From an uncultured Deinococcales bacterium (lineage in GTDB: Bacteria; Deinococcota; Deinococci; Deinococcales; Trueperaceae), in contig CALGZD010000040.1 in NCBI GenBank assembly GCA_937934635.1, positions 1-5,266 on the forward strand: a stretch of 5,266 nucleotides of DNA, read 5' to 3'. Each line of letters opens with the position of its first letter. Position 1 is the stretch's first letter. Shown piece after piece: positions 1 through 5,266 of this stretch. The notes beneath the pieces are model-generated. The model searched no databases, was not told where the DNA came from, and was given only the letters and a program-made list of their open reading frames with translations. Made by a program: the position numbers and the translations under genes.

Positions 1-3
1 AAC

Positions 4-2880
4 TTACTGATCTTCATATGCTTCAGGGTAAAGCACAACCTGCACATAATTCTGTGGTCTGAGGTATACCTTTGCCATTGTTTGAATATCTTCTGATGTT
101 ACTGATTCATAGACTTGGGGTAAATCAAGAATTTGCTCTGGGTTTTCTTGCGTTCTTGTTCCATAGTAAAAACTTAAGATACTGCTCCAATAGCTATTTT
201 CTGTAAGACGTTCTTCATGATTGCGTTTGCGTTGTTCAATAACCTTGGCAAGCGTATCTTCTGGAGCACCTTTTGTACGTAGCTCATGAATAATTTCGAA
301 AATTGCCTCAACAAGCTCATCAACGCGCTCAGGATCAGTACCAAAGTCGATACTAAAGGTAAAACGGTCATAAGGCTCAAACTGAATGTTAGACCTAACA
401 CCTACACCGTACACGCCACCTAAGTCTTCACGTAAGACTTCTCGAGCCATGATGCCCATCACTTCTGATGTAAAAGTTAGGTCAATACGATTTTTTAGCG
501 TTGCATCAAACGCACCACTAAATTCAATGTGTACAGCGCTTTGTTCTTCAAGGCCTTTGTAGACATTTTCGATAATGACTTGAGGGGCTCGTGGTGTAGG
601 CTGGCGATTAACAATAGTTTCGCCTTCTTTAGCTTGCTCAAGCATTGGAATATTGGCTAGATATAGCTCTGACAAGCGGCGGATTTCTTCAAGGCTAGTA
701 TCGCCAACAAACACAACTTGGAGGTTATCTAAGTTTGCCATCCGCTCTTGATATATTTCAAATGCTCTATCAAAATCTAATGCTTGAATCTCTTCAACAG
801 AAGGCACTTTGAAACGTATGTTGTTGTTATAGACTATTTCAATGATTTTGTCTTGGAAAACTGCTTGTGGATTTTCTCCTCGATTAGCGAGACTTGCTGT
901 GGCTTGTTCGACAAATCTTTCAAACGCTAATTCGTCTTTGCGAGGGTCAGTGATATTAAGGTAGATAAGCTGGAATAAGCGTTCTAAATCTTCAGTGACG
1001 GCAGTACCACCAAAGCCTTCTGAATAATCACTGATGCTAGTACCCGCACCAACATTTTCACCAGTTAATAGCTTAATGAGTTGACTAGCATCAAAGTCTG
1101 AGACACCACTATCTGCAATGATAGAGTTGATATAAGCACCCTCTAAGTAATCTTCATCTTCAAGAAGAGAGAGACCGCCACTACTGCTAGCGGTAACACT
1201 AACTTCTTCGGGTGTGAAGTCTGTTTGTTTGAAGTAAACAGTCATACCATTAGCTAACTTAAAACTGTGTAGGTCTAATACATCATTGTAGCTATAATCA
1301 CTGCTTTCAACAGGTGTTAGCTCAGTTGTAAATAGCTCGGCGTCACCAACATCATCTTGGTACGCTTCTACCTCAGTTGTTTGTAAAGATTCAATTAAGG
1401 CTGATAATTCTGACTCGTTTGGAAGTGTTAGACCCTCTTTTTCAGGTGCTAAAAGTGCGATAGCACGGTTATCCTGACTAGCAATTAATGCTTGAAGTTC
1501 AGCAAAGTCTTCAAGACCTATTGTTGGTAGGATTTCTTGAACAAGCGCATATTCAAATTCAATACCTGGACTAGCTTCACCCTCAAGGTGCAACCTTACA
1601 AATTCATCTACAAAGCTATTGTGGTCTCGGTCAGTGCGCTGGTCATAGCTTTGTTCATAGCCTGTGAGCAGATTTTCTTTTGCTCGTTCTAATTCTCCTT
1701 CGGTAAAGCCAAATTGGGAAGCACGATTAATTTCTTCGAACATGCTTTCAAAGCCAGCTTCAAGTGCTTCTTGATTTTCTTGAGGAACAAATACAAAGTC
1801 TATAGTGTTGGTTAAACGAGCGATGTTGCTGTTAGAGAGTTGTGAAAATAGGAAAGGTGTATTTGCTTCACGTCCTTTTTCCTCTAAGCGAAGAGTAAAC
1901 ATGTCCGCAAAGAGCATACCTTTCACGAATTCTCTATAGCTGTTGAATGATGCTAGGTCTTCATTTTTATTGCTAATACTAATTTGCGCTAGCACATAGG
2001 GGAATTCTGGATCTTCAAAAACTAGGTAGCGTGTATCTTCTTCTTCTTCGATGGTGTATTGGGTACGTTCTTTTGCATCTACTGGATTTGTTAAACCAGA
2101 AAAACTGGCTTTTATTTTTTCTTCAATTTCAGCAACATCAAAGTCACCGACAGCAATTACAGCCATTAGATCAGGGCGGTACCAGGTGTCGTAGTACCTT
2201 GTAAAAGCTTCTCTAGGTGCTGTTTCTAAAATATCTATTTTGCCAATAGGTAAACGCTCAGCATATCTAGAGTTTCCGTAGGTAAAAGGAACCATAACTT
2301 CGCTAACACGACCATTTACATTTTGTAGTCTGGCACGTTCTTCTTCGATGACAACGCCACGTTCTTTGTCTATTTCTTCCACTTCTAAAGTGGCTTCGCT
2401 TGCCCATTCTTGCAAAATTTTCATACCTGTGTCTAAAAATTCAGGATTATCCATAGGTATTTCTAGAAAGTAAACGGTTTCATCAAAACTTGTATAGGCA
2501 TTTAGGTGAGCACCGTAATCCATGCCTATGCTTTCTAAATAGTTATCAATTTCGTTACCACTAAAACTTTTTGTGCCATTGAAGAGCATATGCTCTAAAA
2601 AGTGTGCAACGCCTTGCTGGTCAGGGTCTTCAAGTAATGAACCAGCATCAATAACAAGCGAAAATCTAGCCCTGTTTGGCGGTTCCTGGTTTTTGTGGAT
2701 GTAATAGTTGAGACCATTGTCTAATTCCCCTGATATAAGCCCAGGGTCTTGTGGCAATAAGTCTTCGCTTTGATAGGTTGTGCCATCTATGGTGTAACTA
2801 TGTTGGGCTGTACTATTCATTGTACTGAGCAATAGTACAGACATGACGAGTATGTAAAACATGCGAGGCAGTTTTATCAT
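4..2880 (-). CDS. Exported M16-family (PqqL/insulinase-like) zinc metalloprotease
   Basis: Encodes a 958-residue zinc endopeptidase of family M16, the fused two-module type typical of periplasmic PqqL-like enzymes (about 930 residues in E. coli). Numbering here starts at the ATG at 2880. Residues 1-25 form a Sec signal peptide: KLPR, then a hydrophobic stretch (FYILVMSVLLL), then STA|Q as a likely signal peptidase I site. There is no lipobox, so a soluble periplasmic protein is inferred. The first M16 domain has the inverted zinc motif HFLEH (93-97); Glu180 in the VVIEEE segment is the likely third ligand and Glu173 lies in the preceding KER. An M16_C domain follows (about 220-400, with YRPDLMAVIAVGDFD). 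The second module starts near LANGMTVYF (about 542). It lacks HxxEH but keeps REDLGGVYGV (817-826), where Arg and Tyr probably contact substrate. The natural substrate cannot be told; peptide clearance or processing of imported proteins are known roles of relatives. The gene is divergent from rsmD and complete, with TAA at 4-6. An in-frame ATG at 2931 would add 17 residues but has no Shine-Dalgarno. Confidence 0.93.
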   Translation of the reverse strand: MIKLPRMFYILVMSVLLLSTMNSTAQHSYTIDGTTYQSEDLLPQDPGLISGELDNGLNYYIHKNQEPPNRARFSLVIDAGSLLEDPDQQGVAHFLEHMLFNGTKSFSGNEIDNYLESIGMDYGAHLNAYTSFDETVYFLEIPMDNPEFLDTGMKILQEWASEATLEVEEIDKERGVVIEEERARLQNVNGRVSEVMVPFTYGNSRYAERLPIGKIDILETAPREAFTRYYDTWYRPDLMAVIAVGDFDVAEIEEKIKASFSGLTNPVDAKERTQYTIEEEEDTRYLVFEDPEFPYVLAQISISNKNEDLASFNSYREFVKGMLFADMFTLRLEEKGREANTPFLFSQLSNSNIARLTNTIDFVFVPQENQEALEAGFESMFEEINRASQFGFTEGELERAKENLLTGYEQSYDQRTDRDHNSFVDEFVRLHLEGEASPGIEFEYALVQEILPTIGLEDFAELQALIASQDNRAIALLAPEKEGLTLPNESELSALIESLQTTEVEAYQDDVGDAELFTTELTPVESSDYSYNDVLDLHSFKLANGMTVYFKQTDFTPEEVSVTASSSGGLSLLEDEDYLEGAYINSIIADSGVSDFDASQLIKLLTGENVGAGTSISDYSEGFGGTAVTEDLERLFQLIYLNITDPRKDELAFERFVEQATASLANRGENPQAVFQDKIIEIVYNNNIRFKVPSVEEIQALDFDRAFEIYQERMANLDNLQVVFVGDTSLEEIRRLSELYLANIPMLEQAKEGETIVNRQPTPRAPQVIIENVYKGLEEQSAVHIEFSGAFDATLKNRIDLTFTSEVMGIMAREVLREDLGGVYGVGVRSNIQFEPYDRFTFSIDFGTDPERVDELVEAIFEIIHELRTKGAPEDTLAKVIEQRKRNHEERLTENSYWSSILSFYYGTRTQENPEQILDLPQVYESVTSEDIQTMAKVYLRPQNYVQVVLYPEAYEDQ

Positions 2881-2889
2881 GTGGGAGTA

Positions 2890-2896
2890 TCCTTTC
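2890..2896 (-). promoter_or_regulatory. Ribosome binding site that decides the M16 protease start
   Basis: On the minus strand the sequence reads GAAAGGA, followed by 9 bases and then ATG at 2880. This is a good Shine-Dalgarno with normal spacing. The upstream in-frame ATG at 2931 is preceded by AGCAATAAA with no purine-rich site, and using it would bury the signal peptide behind 17 extra residues. The 2880 start is therefore preferred. Confidence 0.75.
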
Positions 2897-2978
2897 GTAA
2901 AAAGGTATGGAGTTTTGGCTTTATGCTGCATTTTATTGCTGTTGCGGTTTATTGCAATTACATTAATGATAAAAGCCG

Positions 2979-3013
2979 TATTTTGTTTGTATCATGGAAT
3001 TAAAAACAAAATA
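2979..3013. repeat. 10-bp inverted repeat between divergent genes, possible operator
   Basis: TATTTTGTTT (2979-2988) is the exact reverse complement of AAACAAAATA (3004-3013), with a 15-base spacer. The arms are almost entirely A/T, so a stable RNA hairpin is unlikely and chance occurrence is not negligible. The position about 100 bases from either start would suit a regulator site acting on one or both divergent genes, but no regulator is encoded nearby. It is not an intrinsic terminator, as there is no GC-rich stem. Confidence 0.4.
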
Positions 3014-3119
3014 GGATGAAAGCTTACATCTTAAGTACGCTTAAATATTGGAATAATCAATTTCTTTGTTTTAGGGTTGTTTGGTTTAGGTCTAATTTGA
3101 AACCCAGACTGTGCCTAAT

Positions 3120-3123
3120 AAGG
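3120..3123 (+). promoter_or_regulatory. Ribosome binding site of rsmD
   Basis: AAGG lies 6 bases before the GTG at 3130 and 12 bases before the in-frame ATG at 3136. Spacing favours the GTG start (MYMSKPRILG...). The ATG start (MSKPRILG...) fits the usual short N-terminus of RsmD equally well. The choice changes the protein by only two residues. Confidence 0.45.
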
Positions 3124-3129
3124 TAGTAT

Positions 3130-3705
3130 GTGTATATGTCAAAACCCCGTATTCTAGGTGGTACTGCTAAAGGTCGTAGTTTAGAGATTCCAAGACAAGG
3201 AACAAGACCTAGTCCTGCACGCGTTCGAGAATCACTCTTTAATATTTTGCAATTTTATGACCGAGGTACTTTTCTTGACTTATATAGCGGTTCGGGAGCG
3301 GTTGCCTTAGAGGCTGCTTCAAGAGGATGGACCTCAACAGCAGTTGATAAGAGCAAAGGTGCTGCCCATGTCAATAGGTTAAATGCAACGAATCTTGGTT
3401 TAAAACTAAGTGTTCACTGTGATGATGCCTTGCGTTTTGCCAAAACGCACCCAAAAGGATTTGACTTTGTTTTTGCAGCCCCACCGTATCCGATGGATTT
3501 AGGGGCAATATTTCATGAGATTTTACAGAGTGAAGTTGCTGCTGATGGCGGCACGTATATTTTTCAATACCCAAAAGGTATAGAACTTAAATTGAAACAC
3601 AATGGCAAGGTCGTTGAGTTTGATGAGCGTAAGTATGGTTCAAACTGTATAGCGATTATTGATAGGAATACGCTTGACATAGATAGCACTTCTGAAGTTA
3701 GTTGA
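3130..3705 (+). CDS. rsmD: 16S rRNA (guanine(966)-N2)-methyltransferase RsmD
   Basis: Cytosolic SAM-dependent methyltransferase expected to place the N2-methyl group on G966 of 16S rRNA (E. coli numbering, helix 31 near the P site) during 30S assembly. It has 191 residues, close to the 198 of E. coli RsmD. Visible blocks are RILGGTAKGRSLEIP (7-21), the family signature RPSPARVRESLFNIL (26-40), SAM-binding motif I LDLYSGSGA (49-57), acidic Asp73 in AVDKS for the SAM ribose, CDDALRF (97-103), and motif IV as APPY (117-120). The C-terminal ERKYGSN block is at 166-172. Most RsmD proteins have DPPY or DPPF in motif IV; here Asp is replaced by Ala117 (GCC at 3478-3480). From memory, the Thermus enzyme also has APPY followed by a similar MDL segment, so this may be a lineage trait rather than a defect. 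The last 13 or so residues form an extra polar tail. The gene is divergent from the protease and monocistronic as far as can be seen. The start is GTG, or ATG two codons later. Confidence 0.9.
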   Translation: MYMSKPRILGGTAKGRSLEIPRQGTRPSPARVRESLFNILQFYDRGTFLDLYSGSGAVALEAASRGWTSTAVDKSKGAAHVNRLNATNLGLKLSVHCDDALRFAKTHPKGFDFVFAAPPYPMDLGAIFHEILQSEVAADGGTYIFQYPKGIELKLKHNGKVVEFDERKYGSNCIAIIDRNTLDIDSTSEVS

Positions 3706-3775
3706 AGTCTGGTCTTGTTAAGAACCTTAAGTAGATATTTATTAATTGGTGTTGCGTAAAGTCATAGCAGTTCTA

Positions 3776-3801
3776 CGATTCACTGCAACAGCAGTGAATC
3801 G
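3776..3801. repeat. Perfect 11-bp stem-loop, 4-base loop
   Basis: CGATTCACTGC (3776-3786) pairs exactly with GCAGTGAATCG (3791-3801) around the loop AACA. It lies 71 bases after the rsmD stop. It would be a stable RNA hairpin, but neither strand has a T-tract after it, so it is not a classical intrinsic terminator. It could be a 3'-end stabilising or Rho-associated structure for the rsmD mRNA, part of a small RNA, or a protein-binding inverted repeat. A second weaker pair follows closely: CGTAAC at 3810-3815 with GTTACG at 3849-3854. Confidence 0.7.
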
Positions 3802-3973
3802 GCGAGCTTCGTAACGAGTAAGAATTAACTCACTTAGTGTGTACAGTTGTTACGTGGAAACGCTATAAGAGTTAAATACTACATTCAGAAATATCTAAGT
3901 TAGTAGATAAGGTATAGAAGAATGGCTTCAAAATTTTCATAGTCATGGGCACGTCCTAGATTAAGACTATATT

Positions 3974-4000
3974 ACCTTATGCAAATTCACCTTATGCAAA
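3974..4000. repeat. 12-bp direct repeat pair, 15-base period
   Basis: ACCTTATGCAAA occurs at 3974-3985 and again at 3989-4000, separated by TTC. The two copies are identical. The reverse complement of the first seven bases (ATAAGGT) also occurs at 3907-3913. A paired site for a DNA-binding protein, or a short duplication, are both possible. No function can be assigned. Confidence 0.65.
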
Positions 4001-4078
4001 ATACTCTTTTAGGAGCAAGATATTTACTTTTTACAACATTTTGTGTAAATGATACGTCTAATACCGAAGTGAATCATA

Positions 4079-4167
4079 AATGTCATAATCCCAGTCAATA
4101 CACAAGGTTTTCAAGCCTTTATCCTTCGGTTATTTCGCAATCTTTGCGACTATATCTTTATGACATT
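4079..4167. repeat. 10-bp inverted repeat enclosing two small hairpins
   Basis: AATGTCATAA (4079-4088) pairs exactly with TTATGACATT (4158-4167). Between the arms lie two further stem-loops: AAGGTT/AAGCCTT-type pairing at 4104-4119, which includes one G-U pair, and CGCAA/TTGCG at 4136-4148 with loop TCT. Together they could fold as a closed three-way-junction-like structure of 89 bases. The outer stem is AT-rich. Whether it is RNA, a DNA site or coincidence cannot be told from one sequence. Confidence 0.4.
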
Positions 4168-4245
4168 CATCTTTCAATTTAGTATAAGTAGTATCAAAAT
4201 ATTGGTTTGTGAGTGACATTGATGCTTGTATTGATTCACAAGTGT

Positions 4246-4265
4246 TAAGTGCGTAATAAGTGCGT
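4246..4265. repeat. 9-bp direct repeat pair, 11-base period
   Basis: TAAGTGCGT occurs at 4246-4254 and 4257-4265, two bases apart. The period of 11 places both copies on nearly the same face of the helix, as in a tandem regulator site. It lies about 280 bases upstream of the lipoprotein start and 55 bases before the 10-base array. Confidence 0.5.
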
Positions 4266-4320
4266 TAAGGTGAGTTACTGAGTACAGGTCTTGAGATTTG
4301 AATCCGTTTTTTTAATGCGA

Positions 4321-4360
4321 ATATCTGCCAATATCTGCCAATATCTGTAAGTATCTGCGA
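4321..4360. repeat. Tandem array of four 10-base units
   Basis: Four consecutive units read ATATCTGCCA, ATATCTGCCA, ATATCTGTAA and GTATCTGCGA. They are flanked by a partial unit before (ATGCGA, 4315-4320) and after (ATATT, 4361-4365). The first two are identical and the others differ at one to three positions, always keeping TATCTG. The period of 10 is about one helical turn. This could be an iteron-like or regulator-binding array, or slippage-prone simple sequence. It begins 226 bases before the lipoprotein ATG. Confidence 0.75.
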
Positions 4361-4429
4361 ATATTAAATTTCGGTGGTTGTAGGTTGAAAAGTAAAGTAT
4401 ATAAAGAGTTCTATAAATTATTTATGAAC

Positions 4430-4443
4430 CTTAATTAATTAAG
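4430..4443. repeat. 14-bp perfect palindrome
   Basis: CTTAATTAATTAAG is its own reverse complement. It lies 103 bases upstream of the lipoprotein start in strongly AT-rich DNA, where such palindromes arise easily. It could be a dimeric regulator site or an AT-rich promoter-upstream element. No clear -35/-10 pair was found next to it. Confidence 0.4.
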
Positions 4444-4530
4444 CATATCACTAATACACATCATAACAGTGTGAAATAATAGGTTAATATTTTTGTGACA
4501 GTAACATCAAAACTATCAACAATACAATTT

Positions 4531-4536
4531 AGGGAG
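4531..4536 (+). promoter_or_regulatory. Ribosome binding site of the lipoprotein gene
   Basis: AGGGAG lies 10 bases before the ATG at 4547. It supports this start, which also gives a complete lipoprotein signal peptide directly from the first residue. Confidence 0.75.
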
Positions 4537-4546
4537 AACTATCATA

Positions 4547-5266
4547 ATGAGTAAACTTCATCGGTTGAGTCATTTACTACTCATCATTATGTTTTTGGTC
4601 GCCTGTTCAGATAGTGAGCAGACTACCCTAAACGAAACTGTACCAGAAGTGGCTGAACAGACGTTTGTTCAGCGTTCTATCAGTAGCACAGTATTTGAGG
4701 ATCTCAGAACCTCTACTGTATTAGGTGAGAAATTAGGTGAGAACCTCGATAATTTAGAAGCCAGTGCGTCTAGTTTACAAACCCAGCAAGCACAAGAACT
4801 TTTGAATAATGGCGGTTTTGAATCAGGGCTTACAAGCTGGGAAGCTTGTGACCCAGGAGCTTTAGTTTTATCAAATTCCGCATATTCATATTCAGGAGAA
4901 AGTGCTGGGCTTTTAAGGCAAGGTGGAAGCTGTTTTTACCAAACTGTATCTGTCAGCGCAGGTCAACTATTAACTATGAGCTGCTATGGCAGACTATCTC
5001 CATTTAATGGACCAGGTTGGTCAGGCATAGGCGTAGGTGTAAGCAACAGTAATTTCCAACTGTTAGCAGATGCACCCTCAAGACAAGTCACAAGTAATCA
5101 ATATGAACTCTACACAACAAGTGTAACAGCCCCACCAAACGCAGCCAATGCAGCCTTGTGGGTCTATACCGATGGAGAAGTACTCGTTGATAACTGCTCA
5201 ATTACTGTCGAAACAGCAGACACACCACCCCCTGCACCAACAGGAGATAACCTCTTAAGCAATGGT
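4547..5266 (+). CDS. Outer-membrane lipoprotein with carbohydrate-binding-module-like domain (3' end beyond window)
   Basis: An open frame of 240 codons that is still open at the window edge. Residues 1-20 form a lipoprotein signal peptide: positive Lys and Arg residues, hydrophobic LLLIIMFLVA, then lipobox LVAC with Cys20. Ser at +2 fits transfer to the outer membrane. Residues 21-84 are a polar, low-complexity stalk rich in Ser, Thr, Glu and Gln. From LLNNGGFESGLTSWE (85-99) starts a beta-rich domain to about 223. Its N-GGFE-G-W opening, FYQTVSVSAGQLLTMSCYGRL middle and LWVYTDGEVLVDNCSI close resemble the galactose-binding-like sandwich of CBM4/9-type modules. Cys101, Cys129, Cys146 and Cys217 could form disulfides. 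A short linker (TADTPPPAPTG) leads to DNLLSNG at the edge, which matches the opening of the first domain and suggests a tandem second copy. A role in surface glycan binding is inferred. A catalytic domain may follow downstream and cannot be excluded. Confidence 0.85.
   Translation, partial: MSKLHRLSHLLLIIMFLVACSDSEQTTLNETVPEVAEQTFVQRSISSTVFEDLRTSTVLGEKLGENLDNLEASASSLQTQQAQELLNNGGFESGLTSWEACDPGALVLSNSAYSYSGESAGLLRQGGSCFYQTVSVSAGQLLTMSCYGRLSPFNGPGWSGIGVGVSNSNFQLLADAPSRQVTSNQYELYTTSVTAPPNAANAALWVYTDGEVLVDNCSITVETADTPPPAPTGDNLLSNG

Larger units (their letters stand above)
2881..3129. other. Divergent intergenic region between the protease gene and rsmD
   Basis: This stretch of about 250 bases must hold the 5' signals of both divergent genes. 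It is AT-rich, with no open frame of note and no tRNA-like fold. Promoter matches are weak. For rsmD the best visible pair is TTGTTT (3066-3071) and TCTAAT (3091-3096), but the 19-base spacer is long. No convincing minus-strand -35/-10 pair could be picked by eye. An imperfect hairpin could form just before the rsmD ribosome binding site: TTAGG at 3086-3090 with CCTAA at 3114-3118, plus an inner TCT/AGA. It overlaps the candidate -10, so the two readings are mutually exclusive. Confidence 0.5.
3706..4546. other. Long repeat-rich intergenic region without a convincing gene
   Basis: About 840 bases separate the rsmD stop from the lipoprotein start. Short open frames exist, for example 67 codons from an ATG at 3979, but none has a Shine-Dalgarno or a recognisable protein. 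No tRNA, rRNA or known riboswitch was recognised. No intrinsic terminator was found after rsmD: TTAAG/CTTAA at 3718-3730 is only a 5-bp AT-rich stem with no T-run. The region does carry several exact short repeats and stem-loops, listed separately. Many are AT-rich, so some will be chance, but the number is high for a single spacer. Possible readings are an untranslated small RNA, a decayed gene or mobile element remnant, or an extended control region for the lipoprotein gene. Confidence 0.6.

Noticed and set aside
174..401. 75-codon minus-strand frame inside the protease gene
   Set aside because: It is an alternative-frame shadow of the strongly supported M16 coding sequence.
3371..3574. 67-codon minus-strand frame inside rsmD
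   Set aside because: Antisense shadow of a well-supported gene, with no independent evidence.
3776..3854. Possible integron attC site
   Set aside because: Two nested stems are present, but the RYYYAAC and GTTRRRY core sites cannot be matched and no integrase is in the window.
3979..4182. 67-codon plus-strand frame beginning MQIHLMQNTLL
   Set aside because: No Shine-Dalgarno, no recognisable family and erratic composition; it overlaps direct and inverted repeats, and its ATG lies within the 12-bp repeat.
4307..4313. Run of seven T as a possible intrinsic terminator
   Set aside because: No GC-rich stem immediately precedes it; the nearest pairings are only 2-3 bp.
4079..4365. CRISPR array or plasmid-type replication origin
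   Set aside because: Repeats are far too short and adjacent for CRISPR, no cas or rep gene is present, and no set of DnaA boxes was seen.
4501..4528. Possible promoter GTAACA / TACAAT with 16-base spacing before the lipoprotein gene
   Set aside because: Transcription would start at about 4535, inside the AGGGAG ribosome binding site, and the -35 matches only 4 of 6.

Overview
The window is AT-leaning (roughly 40% GC by eye) and comes from a diderm bacterium. One gene encodes a protein exported by a Sec signal peptide, and another encodes a lipoprotein with a clear lipobox. The taxonomic clue is the rRNA methyltransferase. Its N-terminal block, its APPY motif IV and its C-terminal YGSN block resemble, from memory, the Thermus/Deinococcus form of RsmD more than the E. 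coli form. Deinococcota are mostly GC-rich, so this is either an unusual AT-rich member, a transferred gene or an unrelated lineage. The assignment is an inference.

Layout: (1) 4-2880, minus strand: a complete, exported, two-module M16 (insulinase/pitrilysin/PqqL-like) zinc metalloprotease. (2) 2881-3129: a divergent intergenic region with a 10-bp inverted repeat. (3) 3130-3705, plus strand: rsmD, the 16S rRNA m2G966 methyltransferase, with Ala at the position that is Asp in the usual DPPY/F motif. (4) 3706-4546: about 840 bases with no convincing gene but many small repeats and potential secondary structures. These are a perfect 11-bp stem-loop, a 12-bp direct repeat pair, a 10-bp inverted repeat enclosing two smaller hairpins, an 11-bp-period repeat pair, a 10-bp-period tandem array and a 14-bp palindrome. 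(5) 4547-5266, plus strand: the first 240 codons of a lipoprotein with a carbohydrate-binding-module-like domain, a Pro-rich linker and the start of a probable second copy. It runs off the window.

The three genes do not form an operon. The protease and rsmD are divergent, and the lipoprotein gene stands alone after a long non-coding stretch. The protease and lipoprotein are envelope proteins, while RsmD acts in ribosome assembly. I see no clearly new multi-gene system. The most interesting points are the repeat-rich intergenic region, the non-canonical RsmD motif and the modular surface lipoprotein.
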